Source of the DNA: an uncultured Lachnospiraceae bacterium
Lineage (GTDB): Bacteria > Bacillota > Clostridia > Lachnospirales > Lachnospiraceae
Direction: 5' to 3'
DNA: 19,304 nt
Assembly: GCA_910585605.1 (NCBI GenBank)
Contig: CAJUFL010000066.1
Location: 1-19,304, forward strand
Shown: in pieces, positions 1 through 5,759 of the stretch
How the letters are laid out: every line of letters starts with the position of its first letter
Position numbering within the stretch: the first letter of the stretch is position 1
Program-made: the position numbers and the translations under genes
The notes under the pieces: generated by a model
Seen by the model: the letters and a program-made list of their open reading frames with translations, nothing else
The model's database searches: none
Told to the model about the DNA's origin: nothing

Positions 1-102
1 GGAGCGAAAGCGGGGACGGACGAGAACAGCAGGGTATTTCCCCACAGCGAGCCCCACCAGCCCCTCATGTTGAAAGCGTCCCCTAGTAAGATAAACAAGA
101 AT
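1..102. other. GC-rich segment at window edge, unassigned
   Basis: This stretch is much more GC-rich than the rest of the window. It has an inverted repeat GGGGAC (12-17) / GTCCCC (78-83). On the plus strand one frame is open from the edge to a TAG at 84-86, so it could be the 3' end of a gene converging on the lipoprotein gene. It could equally be a dispersed repeat or a structured RNA. I do not recognise it, and the window cuts it off. Confidence 0.25.
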
Positions 103-522
103 TTATCGAAAATTCACCTGTACGTCGTAGAGTTCGCATTTGACGGCTATCCACGGATATGCCACCATGTTATCCTCTAACGTGGTAGAATCTACTGAAG
201 TCATATCTGTATCTACAAAGATTGCATTTTCAGTAAGGTAAAGCTCTGTCATCACTACATTTAAATCGGTACGATCCTGGGCACCATAGCCCACTACAAT
301 ATATAGATAATCCTTAGTACGGTAGGTCAGCTTAAATGGCTCTTTTTTCTTTTCATGAATCAGTTCTACCAGTTCTTTCGGCAGTTTACTTTCATCACAA
401 ACCGTATAATCCAGATCTTTTACCTTTTTCTCCTTTGTCTCTTCCAACTTACATCCAGTAAGTGCCGCAAGAATAAAAATTCCTGCCATCACAAGAATAA
501 AAATACGCTTTGTCCTTTTCAT
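103..522 (-). CDS. PrcB-domain-like lipoprotein
   Basis: A 139-residue lipoprotein. Residues 1-24 form a lipoprotein signal peptide: KRTKR, a hydrophobic core, then the lipobox LTGC with Cys24 as the lipidation site. This would tether the protein to the outer face of the membrane. The rest resembles the small PrcB C-terminal domain found in many clostridial proteins: a strand YLYIVVGYG at about 73-81, then an ELYLTENAIFVDT strand pair and a closing IAVKCE strand. The GGYSI segment usual after the first strand is replaced by a polar stretch (RTDLNVV), so the fold assignment is moderate. A GGGGAGG ribosome site precedes the ATG. The gene stands alone downstream of the wall-hydrolase terminator. 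In Treponema PrcB partners a protease complex; no protease partner is seen here, so the role is unknown. Confidence 0.7.
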   Translation of the reverse strand: MKRTKRIFILVMAGIFILAALTGCKLEETKEKKVKDLDYTVCDESKLPKELVELIHEKKKEPFKLTYRTKDYLYIVVGYGAQDRTDLNVVMTELYLTENAIFVDTDMTSVDSTTLEDNMVAYPWIAVKCELYDVQVNFR

Positions 523-660
523 CCTTAAGCCAGCCTCCCCATATGAACTGTTACGAATTTTATTCTATATATATTGTAATTCCTGAAAATATATTCACAT
601 GAGAATGGTAAATTCGTATGCATTACAGGAATCATTTTCTGATTTATAAAGCAGTTCTGA

Positions 661-704
661 AAAAAGAAGAAATGCAGCCCCCTACTACGCTGAGACTGCA
701 TTTC
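661..704 (-). terminator. Terminator of the wall-hydrolase gene
   Basis: Read on the minus strand, AAATGCAG (704-697) pairs with CTGCATTT (678-671), followed by a pyrimidine tail CTTCTTTTTT. It lies 18 bp past the hydrolase stop codon. Confidence 0.75.
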
Positions 705-721
705 CACACACATTTATTCAA

Positions 722-1240
722 TTATTTAAACTGATGCGCTCCTAATGAATATTTTGCATTCGGAATATATCTTGAGAAAAATAAATATTTTTTCATTTGT
801 TTTTTCTTGCCCTTTACCTTAACTGTCGTTGATCCCTCCAATGCCTGTTTGGCTGCTTTCATACAGCTTTTCATCGTTCCTTTTATCTTACCGGATTTCT
901 TTTGTTCATCATAAATTCCTAATGCTTTGTTTAGACTGCCGTTTCTCACAGGAGAAAACTGACCTCTCTGGTAAATCACTTCCTTGATACTGTCAGGGAA
1001 TTTGCTACTCTTCACACGGTTCATTACAACAATTCCGACTGCTTTTTTGCCTGCGAAGCTCTCACCTCTTGCCTCACAATAAATAATGGTGGTCATATAA
1101 CGAAGTTCGCTTTGTGTATAGCTGTTTTTCTTCTTATCCTTCGTAGTAGCTTTGGTTGTAGCTGCTTCACAAGATAAACTAAACATTAAGCAAAGTGCAA
1201 ATCCGGCTACAATTACGGTTACTAATTTTTTCAAATTCAT
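722..1240 (-). CDS. Secreted SleB/CwlJ-type cell wall hydrolase
   Basis: A 172-residue exported protein. Residues 1-26 form a Sec signal peptide (NLKK, hydrophobic core, SCEA). A short Lys/Thr-rich linker follows, then a Hydrolase_2 (SleB/CwlJ) domain from about residue 41 to the end. The domain shows YCEARGE at 54-60, where Glu56 sits at the position of the family's catalytic glutamate. AVGIVVMNRV follows at 67-76, and then the QRGQFSPV element. Enzymes of this family cut peptidoglycan glycan strands as lytic transglycosylases or muramidases. No spore-coat or SH3/LysM targeting domain is present, so a vegetative remodelling role is as likely as cortex lysis. An in-frame stop lies just before the ATG, which fixes the start, yet no SD sits at normal distance (see the hairpin entry). 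The WalR-like box at the promoter fits control by a cell-wall stress regulator. Confidence 0.9.
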   Translation of the reverse strand: MNLKKLVTVIVAGFALCLMFSLSCEAATTKATTKDKKKNSYTQSELRYMTTIIYCEARGESFAGKKAVGIVVMNRVKSSKFPDSIKEVIYQRGQFSPVRNGSLNKALGIYDEQKKSGKIKGTMKSCMKAAKQALEGSTTVKVKGKKKQMKKYLFFSRYIPNAKYSLGAHQFK

Positions 1241-1373
1241 AATTTTTCAGGATCATGATATAGATCCTATACTCCTTTTCTTTTACTCCTGCGGACAATA
1301 AGCCAATCCAACACACTTACACGAATGTTGAGCGTCATCCCCGAGGGGCATTAACTTGTTACAAAATTATTTA
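1241..1373 (-). other. Structured-looking 5' leader of the wall-hydrolase gene
   Basis: The roughly 130-base untranslated leader predicted from the promoter holds a compact GC hairpin, CCCC-TC-GGGG, at 1348-1339. A second stem pairs CAACA (1330-1326) with TGTTG (1313-1309), and a third is GGATC/GATCC next to the start. Wall-hydrolase genes in clostridia are often under c-di-AMP (ydaO) riboswitches. I could not match the ydaO consensus convincingly, so this is only a candidate structured leader. Confidence 0.3.
1250..1275 (-). promoter_or_regulatory. Ribosome site separated from start codon by a hairpin
   Basis: The only GGAG before the hydrolase ATG lies at 1275-1272, about 31 bases upstream. 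Between them GGATC (1267-1263) can pair with GATCC (1254-1250). Folding this 18-base hairpin would leave about 13 bases between GGAG and the ATG. An out-of-frame ATG sits inside the hairpin (1256-1254) and would open a 25-codon overlapping reading frame. Confidence 0.4.
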
Positions 1374-1407
1374 AAGCAAAATATATTTCGAAATCATTTT
1401 GTAACAA
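1356..1407. repeat. 12-bp inverted repeat around the hydrolase core promoter
   Basis: TTGTTACAAAAT (1356-1367) and ATTTTGTAACAA (1396-1407) are perfect reverse complements. One arm covers the -35 box and the other lies just past the expected transcription start. Each arm also carries a WalR-like half site. Confidence 0.6.
1380..1407 (-). promoter_or_regulatory. Sigma-A promoter of the wall-hydrolase gene
   Basis: On the minus strand TTGTTA (1407-1402), a 16-base spacer and TATATT (1385-1380) form a sigma-A-like promoter about 140 bases before the ATG. Its -35 box overlaps the WalR-like site. Confidence 0.5.
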
Positions 1408-1416
1408 TTCTGTAAC
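1400..1416 (+). promoter_or_regulatory. WalR (YycF)-type box over the hydrolase -35
   Basis: TGTAAC-N5-TGTAAC is an exact match to the known WalR consensus TGTWAH-N5-TGTWAH. WalR is the essential response regulator that controls autolysins in Firmicutes. The direct repeat reads on the plus strand, opposite to the gene, and covers the proposed -35. Confidence 0.6.
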
Positions 1417-1707
1417 AATTATTGCACAACTTTTTCATTATGTCAACCCATATTTTGAAGTTATGTAAACTCAACGCTGTATTTCTTAAGATTTTCTGCA
1501 ATTTCTTACAATTTTCTGACTTGTTTTTTGTCTAAAATATTACATATTTGTTACATTTTGGTATAAAGTTTTTTCTAATTTTTTACAAAAAATAAAGCCT
1601 TTAGATAAATGGGAACAGAAATACCCCCCATCTGTTTTGCCAAAGCATGATTGGATACAGACATCAAGCCAGGAAAACTGCCAACCGGTAAAAAACTCGG
1701 AAAGAAC
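1417..1707. other. AT-rich divergent spacer
   Basis: There is no plausible gene here. It holds further single WalR-like half sites (TGTAAA near 1464, TGTTAC near 1549), the tandem repeats, and from about 1606 a short stem AACAGA/TCTGTT. No riboswitch consensus is recognised. Confidence 0.5.
1481..1520. repeat. Two imperfect 20-bp tandem repeats
   Basis: Units at 1481-1500 and 1501-1520 share the core ATTTCTTA followed by TTTTCTG. They lie in the AT-rich spacer between the divergent hydrolase and PRTase genes, upstream of both promoters. Confidence 0.6.
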
Positions 1708-1736
1708 TTGAAATAAGTGGCAAAAAAAGATAGAAT
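1708..1736 (+). promoter_or_regulatory. Sigma-A promoter of the PRTase-like gene
   Basis: TTGAAA (1708-1713), a 17-base spacer and TAGAAT (1731-1736). Transcription would start near 1743, giving a leader of about 70 bases before the ribosome site AAAGGAGG. Confidence 0.7.
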
Positions 1737-1811
1737 AATATTAGTTCTGTATTTTCATTTATAGAAATGCGTAATGTAAAACAGATTATTAGAATTTAAA
1801 GGAGGACTATT

Positions 1812-2459
1812 ATGAAATTTAAACATCCGGTTATGAAGATTCATTCACATTATAACAACAGCATTACAATCAATGTTATTCCGGGACATTTTGCAACAAA
1901 CCATTCCCACATTACACATTACATTGATATGACCACACTAAAGACCCGTCAGAGCATGGCAAGAGCCGCTGCCAAATCTATTGCTGGTGAATATGTTGCC
2001 ACTACCGTTATAGACACTATCGTATGTATGGATGGTACAGAAGTAATTGGTTCCTATCTCGCAGAAGAGTTAAATAACTGCGGCATCATGTCCATGAACC
2101 AGCATAAAGCAATCTATGTAGTTACCCCGGAATTTAATTCTACAGGACAGATGATCTTCAGAGATAATCTCCAGCCTATGATTAAGGGGAAACATATATT
2201 GTTCCTGTTAGCTTCTGCTACAACTGGACGTACCATTGAGCGAAGCTTAGAGTGTATCTCCTATTATGGCGGTATCGTGGCAGGCATTTCTGCTATGTTC
2301 TCTGCCAACGAAGTAATTGCAGGACAGACCATTCATACTTTATTTAAAATATCTGATATCCCGGAATATATGACCTACCCCCACAATCAATGTCCGTTCT
2401 GTCAGGCCGGACAGAAAATAGAAGCAATCGTAAACAGTTACGGATATTCCAGACTATAG
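1812..2459 (+). CDS. Phosphoribosyltransferase-fold protein with degenerate PRPP loop
   Basis: A 215-residue cytosolic protein that resembles orotate phosphoribosyltransferase (PyrE-type). A hydrophobic strand DTIVCMDG at 68-75 and the helix IGSYLAEEL match the first core motif. GKHILFLLASATTGRTI at 126-142 aligns with the PRPP-binding loop. In active type I enzymes that loop begins with two acidic residues (VDDVITTGGT-like); here they are Leu133 and Ala134, while TTG-x-T is kept. It then continues as YYGG-x-VAGISA, as in PyrE. The C-terminus has a CPFC pair (194/197) before a conserved-looking tail. Loss of the acidic pair argues against normal transferase chemistry and suggests a nucleotide or PRPP sensor, or an inactive paralogue. 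It is monocistronic, with an AAAGGAGG ribosome site and its own promoter and terminator. Confidence 0.75.
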   Translation: MKFKHPVMKIHSHYNNSITINVIPGHFATNHSHITHYIDMTTLKTRQSMARAAAKSIAGEYVATTVIDTIVCMDGTEVIGSYLAEELNNCGIMSMNQHKAIYVVTPEFNSTGQMIFRDNLQPMIKGKHILFLLASATTGRTIERSLECISYYGGIVAGISAMFSANEVIAGQTIHTLFKISDIPEYMTYPHNQCPFCQAGQKIEAIVNSYGYSRL

Positions 2460-2521
2460 GAAATACTCCGTTAAACTATGAAGTCTAATATGCGTGCCGC
2501 ATGGCTTGCGGAAACAAAAGA

Positions 2522-2536
2522 TTTACAGACTGTAAA
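2522..2536. repeat. 15-bp palindrome abutting the terminator
   Basis: TTTACAG-A-CTGTAAA is perfectly symmetrical. It directly touches the base of the terminator hairpin of the PRTase-like gene. Confidence 0.5.
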
Positions 2537-2579
2537 CGGGCTGTCACAAGAAGAAAAATCTTGCGACAGCCCGCTTTTT
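2537..2579 (+). terminator. Terminator of the PRTase-like gene
   Basis: CGGGCTGTC (2537-2545) pairs with GACAGCCCG (2565-2573). The stem is extended by CAAG/CTTG inside, with one mismatch, and is followed by CTTTTTG. It also lies just past the stop of the minus-strand micropeptide gene, so it separates two convergent genes. Confidence 0.85.
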
Positions 2580-2580
2580 G

Positions 2581-2688
2581 TTACACGTACATCATCCAGT
2601 TAAATATCTCCCTGAAAAATATCACTATGGATATAAAACTGATTAAATATACACATGCATCTCCAATAATCTGCTTCATTCGTTTCAT
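2581..2688 (-). CDS. 35-residue membrane micropeptide
   Basis: A short frame coding a 35-residue peptide. The N-terminus is basic (MKRMKQ) and a hydrophobic stretch runs from about residue 11 to 25 (ACVYLISFISIVIFF). The end is amphipathic and aromatic (REIFNWMMYV). One membrane-spanning helix is predicted, with the N-terminus inside. The sequence AAAGGG sits 8 bases before the ATG. The frame ends immediately before the hairpin at 2573-2537, and a candidate sigma-A promoter lies about 100 bases upstream. That arrangement is what makes a real gene likely. It lies downstream of ywmB and might be partly co-transcribed with it. I do not recognise the family; a modulator of a membrane protein is a reasonable guess and nothing more. 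Confidence 0.55.
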   Translation of the reverse strand: MKRMKQIIGDACVYLISFISIVIFFREIFNWMMYV

Positions 2689-2788
2689 AATGTTCACCCT
2701 TTCCTATCCTTCGCTAAATACATTGCTGTACACTTACCGGTTGACGCAGAACCTGACAATACTTATTATGCCGGGCATCAACTTTGTA

Positions 2789-2816
2789 TCTATAGACTAG
2801 CATGTACCCTTGCCAA
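2789..2816 (-). promoter_or_regulatory. Candidate promoter of the micropeptide gene
   Basis: TTGGCA (2816-2811), a 16-base spacer and TATAGA (2794-2789). The -10 is only 4/6. It would give a leader of about 90 bases. Confidence 0.35.
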
Positions 2817-2887
2817 ACCATGTCACATTACAAAACTTTTTTTAAAATTTTTTCGGTTTTCTTTTACATTTTTTCGGTTAAAACAAT

Positions 2888-3694
2888 CTAATACGATGAA
2901 TTCACCATTGGAAGTCCTATTTTTATATAGGTTTTGTCCTCTTTTTCATCATAAAACATTACAATCTGGATATTTACTTTTTTATCCTTTAAGGTGATGT
3001 AATTATCCTCTGATTTGGTATATCCATATACGGTAAAAATATCATTTTCCATAATGGAATCCACTTTTTTTGCTTTCATGATCTCGAAAATATCTTCCAT
3101 GATTCTTCCTTTTTCCCCTGTCATGCAGTTTCCCTTTTCTTCAGCCAGTATTTCCAGACTGACCTGTCCATCTATGCCGATTTCTTCATATGTCCGCTTT
3201 ACTTTCTGATATAGGGACACTGCCTGCTTTGCTTTTTCCTTTGCCCTGATTTCCACCAGAATATACTGTTCCGGTGAGGTTCCTTCTTTTATCATACTTA
3301 CAATCTGCAATGTCGTTGTGGCATGTTTGCCCTCTTTTGTCAATATCATTTTTTCATAATCATTTCCGTTCCCTGTCATAAAATCGTATCCGTCTGTTAT
3401 CCCTAATTTATACGCCAGATTTTCCAGCATTTTCTTCCTTGTGTTTTCCGATATCTCCATTGTTCCAAAATATCCACACCCATTTACGATTTCCTCAATA
3501 ATGCTGTCCTCTACCACAGAAAATGCAGTTACCGCCTGGGATGTATTGTCAGACGTCTGCTGATAATTTACATAAATTTGTATCGCCACGATACTCCATA
3601 CCACGATTAAAAAGCTGATTTTTACTTTTCTGGTCACAAAAAATGCCCCCAATCCTTTTTTTATAGGATTGACGGCATTTCTATATTTATTCAT
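2888..3694 (-). CDS. YwmB-family protein
   Basis: A 268-residue protein with one N-terminal membrane helix (about 27-45, ISFLIVVWSIVAIQIYV) and an extracytoplasmic remainder. The body matches the YwmB family, which is named for a TATA-box-binding-like fold rather than for DNA binding. Recognisable parts are the VNGCGYFG segment, TRKKMLENLAYKLGI, and the HATTTLQIVSM strand pair. In bacilli ywmB sits near spoIID and murA and its job is unknown. Here it is the last gene of an operon with sppA and the RDD gene, 12 bp after the RDD stop. The SD before its ATG is poor, which suggests translational coupling. The operon context points to the membrane-wall interface. Confidence 0.75.
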   Translation of the reverse strand: MNKYRNAVNPIKKGLGAFFVTRKVKISFLIVVWSIVAIQIYVNYQQTSDNTSQAVTAFSVVEDSIIEEIVNGCGYFGTMEISENTRKKMLENLAYKLGITDGYDFMTGNGNDYEKMILTKEGKHATTTLQIVSMIKEGTSPEQYILVEIRAKEKAKQAVSLYQKVKRTYEEIGIDGQVSLEILAEEKGNCMTGEKGRIMEDIFEIMKAKKVDSIMENDIFTVYGYTKSEDNYITLKDKKVNIQIVMFYDEKEDKTYIKIGLPMVNSSY

Positions 3695-3706
3695 ATTTTA
3701 CAGGAA

Positions 3707-4468
3707 TCATTTCTTATTTATATTAAGGACAGAACTGTCCGGATTCAGATTATCATAGGAATGCTCCATTTTCGGAGTCTCCTCTGAACAATCCGGTTCT
3801 CCTGTCAGAAGCGCATGCTCGGGCACATTCTCTTTTCCTGTATATCCCGATTCCCCTGTCAAAAAAGTATGTTCCGCCGCCGGCACCGGATGGCTTTCTT
3901 CCATCAAAAAAGCAGAAACAACCGATGATGGCTGGGACGAATCCACTGAATTTGACGGAACCGTCCCTCCACCAACAGTTCCCACGCCAGCTGCTGCCAG
4001 AGGTCTTTTTGGTGGCACAACTGCCATATTCCTGTAAACCACATAGGTATCACAAAGCATATCATGAAATCCCTGTTTCTCTCCCTGCACAAGAACTGCC
4101 AGATAACCAATACATAACAGAGAAGACAAGAATCTTCCAACGGTTTCCCGATACACAATATTTAAAAAAGTCCATTCCCCGTTTTTTGTCACTACTTCCA
4201 GACGAAACAACAATTTTCCCGGTGTAGAGTGTGAAAAATAGGTCAGCAGGACAAAATATGCAGCAATCCCTACATAACTGAATACATCTAAAAAAGAATA
4301 ATCAAAGATAAAATCAGTCTTCAAAAAACCGGCTCCGTATACTGATGCCATAGAAAACGGAAGCTTTACGATCCCGACTATAATGGAGGCCAGCAGACTG
4401 TCTACCGCAAATGCTGCCAATCTCACAAAAAAACCTGCGTAGGCTTTATTCTCCAAATGGTTCTGCAT
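3707..4468 (-). CDS. RDD-family membrane protein, likely SppA partner
   Basis: A 253-residue protein. Residues 10-140 are an RDD domain: the family arginine and aspartate occur in AGFFVRLAAFAVDSLLA, followed by membrane segments near 20-40, 58-80 and 110-127. The cytosolic tail (about 150-253) is low-complexity and contains two copies of an EHxxLTGE unit. The gene overlaps sppA by 23 bp. In Bacillus subtilis the gene next to sppA encodes an RDD membrane protein (SppI/YteJ) that binds SppA and inhibits its protease activity. The same pairing here makes that role likely, though the acidic repeat tail is not a general feature of RDD proteins. Confidence 0.8.
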   Translation of the reverse strand: MQNHLENKAYAGFFVRLAAFAVDSLLASIIVGIVKLPFSMASVYGAGFLKTDFIFDYSFLDVFSYVGIAAYFVLLTYFSHSTPGKLLFRLEVVTKNGEWTFLNIVYRETVGRFLSSLLCIGYLAVLVQGEKQGFHDMLCDTYVVYRNMAVVPPKRPLAAAGVGTVGGGTVPSNSVDSSQPSSVVSAFLMEESHPVPAAEHTFLTGESGYTGKENVPEHALLTGEPDCSEETPKMEHSYDNLNPDSSVLNINKK

Positions 4469-5480
4469 AATACATCGGCACCCCGCTTCCTAACTGATTC
4501 ATTAAATCAACAAGCACCTCTGATTCCGACTTCTCCTTAACAGAAGAAAGGGAACCAAAAATTCCGGACAAATATCCACCAGATTGTCTAGGCCGGTAAA
4601 AATTTTCCACCCCGCTTTTTTCTTTTACATAATCATTAAATTCCTCTTCCGTCTTAATTCCGTCAATCAAGCCATTTTCCATGGCCTGTTTTGCCGTATA
4701 AATGCGTCCGTCTGCCAGCTTCTTCACTTCTTCAACAGACATATTCCTGCCCTTTGCAACAATATCTACAAACTGTTCATAATATTCATCCACAATAGCC
4801 TGATAAATAGCTTTCTGCTCACTTGTCATCGGCTTGCCACCGCTTCCCATATCTTTATTCTTGGCAGAAACGATATTATCCTCCTTAATTCCCAGCTTCT
4901 CATAAAGTCCTGACATATCATAATTGGAAATGATCACACCAATGGAACCTGTCGTGGTAATCCGGTTTGCGTACTGTTCATCTGCGGTAGATGCAAGGTA
5001 TACACCTCCGGAACAACAGGTACTTTCCATGTAAGCCCAGACAGGACGTCCTGTCTGTTCCTTATACTCCATAATCTTCAGATAAAGTTCATCTGCTTCA
5101 TATACAGTTCCGCCCGGAGTATCCAGCTGTAAAATAATCCCTTTATTACTGTCATTGTGCATCAGCTTCTCCACATACTCCATCAACAGATCATGATTAT
5201 ATCCAATAGTAGTTCCATAAATGCTTGATGTATTAGCGGATGCCTGAATCGTCCCCTTTATCGGCAAAACTGCTATAAAATCCTGTGCTACCGGCATATC
5301 TGCCAAAGCTGCATGATTACTGCCATAAAGTTCTTCCATAAAACTGCTAAAGCTCGTACTCTGCGTCTCTTCCTTAGATAGCAGTTTCGAAGACAATGTA
5401 TTGGTTACTACACTGATAATCCCCACCACTGTAAAGATAACGGCGGCAATAATCAGCCCTGTTGTCTGCTTCTTACTCAT
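4446..5480 (-). CDS. sppA: Signal peptide peptidase SppA
   Basis: A 344-residue membrane serine protease of family S49. One N-terminal membrane anchor (8-28) is followed by the extracellular protease domain. LQLDTPGGTVYEADEL at 118-133 and ESTCCSGGVYLAS at 152-164 carry the core, with Ser157 as nucleophile. Lys209 in AKNKDMGS is the general base, giving the Ser/Lys dyad known for Gram-positive SppA. TTTGSIGVI at 175-183 is also typical. Length matches the short Gram-positive form that assembles into a ring. It degrades remnant signal peptides and membrane-inserted peptides and contributes to resistance to lantibiotics in Bacillus. A GAGGAG ribosome site supports the start. It is the first gene of the operon with the RDD and YwmB genes. 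Confidence 0.95.
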   Translation of the reverse strand: MSKKQTTGLIIAAVIFTVVGIISVVTNTLSSKLLSKEETQSTSFSSFMEELYGSNHAALADMPVAQDFIAVLPIKGTIQASANTSSIYGTTIGYNHDLLMEYVEKLMHNDSNKGIILQLDTPGGTVYEADELYLKIMEYKEQTGRPVWAYMESTCCSGGVYLASTADEQYANRITTTGSIGVIISNYDMSGLYEKLGIKEDNIVSAKNKDMGSGGKPMTSEQKAIYQAIVDEYYEQFVDIVAKGRNMSVEEVKKLADGRIYTAKQAMENGLIDGIKTEEEFNDYVKEKSGVENFYRPRQSGGYLSGIFGSLSSVKEKSESEVLVDLMNQLGSGVPMYYAEPFGE

Positions 5481-5583
5481 ATCGTTCTCCTCTTTTCTAT
5501 ATCAGGTAATAACAAAACCATGATTTGACAACCTATGGAATTGTATTTTGCCATTACCTGTTTCTCTTTATAAATTCAAGTAT

Positions 5584-5609
5584 ATTATAGATTGTAATAT
5601 GTTACAATC
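5584..5609 (-). promoter_or_regulatory. 20-bp palindrome next to a TATAAT upstream of sppA
   Basis: GATTGTAA-TATG-TTACAATC (5590-5609) is a perfect inverted repeat. On the minus strand it is followed directly by TATAAT (5589-5584). No good -35 exists at 16-18 bases, so the palindrome lies where -35 and spacer would be. This geometry suits an activator or a MerR-type operator. The start codon is about 100 bases further on. Confidence 0.5.
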
Positions 5610-5628
5610 ATTAAATTCATTTTTCTAT

Positions 5629-5668
5629 ATATAAAACCGGAGAAAGCTGTCAAACAGCTCCTCCGGTT
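5629..5668 (-). terminator. Terminator of the carboxyltransferase gene
   Basis: AACCGGAG (5635-5642) pairs with CTCCGGTT (5661-5668), with an inner AGCTGT/ACAGCT stem and a three-base loop. On the minus strand it is followed by a TTTTATATATA tail. Confidence 0.7.
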
Positions 5669-5759
5669 CTTAATTCTTTAGTAGTCAAATCTCCCTGCAA
5701 GCAGCAGGATTGCTGACCCTCACGGGAATCCGCACTATAGTATATGCAGAAGCCTTCGT

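Noticed and set aside
525..713. Minus-strand 62-residue frame before the lipoprotein gene
   Set aside because: It has Phe runs read from the A-rich terminator tail of the hydrolase gene, no ribosome site, and it spans the terminator hairpin.
1241..1373. c-di-AMP (ydaO) riboswitch before the wall hydrolase
   Set aside because: Context and a faint 3' resemblance (CCGCAGGAGTAAAAG) suggested it, but the conserved 5' half of the motif is absent. Kept only as an undefined structured leader.
1510..1524. CodY box
   Set aside because: AATTTTCTGACTTGT matches only 11 of 15 consensus positions, in AT-rich DNA where such matches arise by chance.
2501..2800. Plus-strand 99-residue frame after the PRTase-like gene
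   Set aside because: It starts inside the region of the terminator hairpin and is antisense to the better-supported micropeptide gene.
624..3720. 15-base identity TTACAGGAATCATTT near 624 and near 3698
   Set aside because: A match of this length between AT-rich regions in 19 kb is within chance, and the flanks differ.
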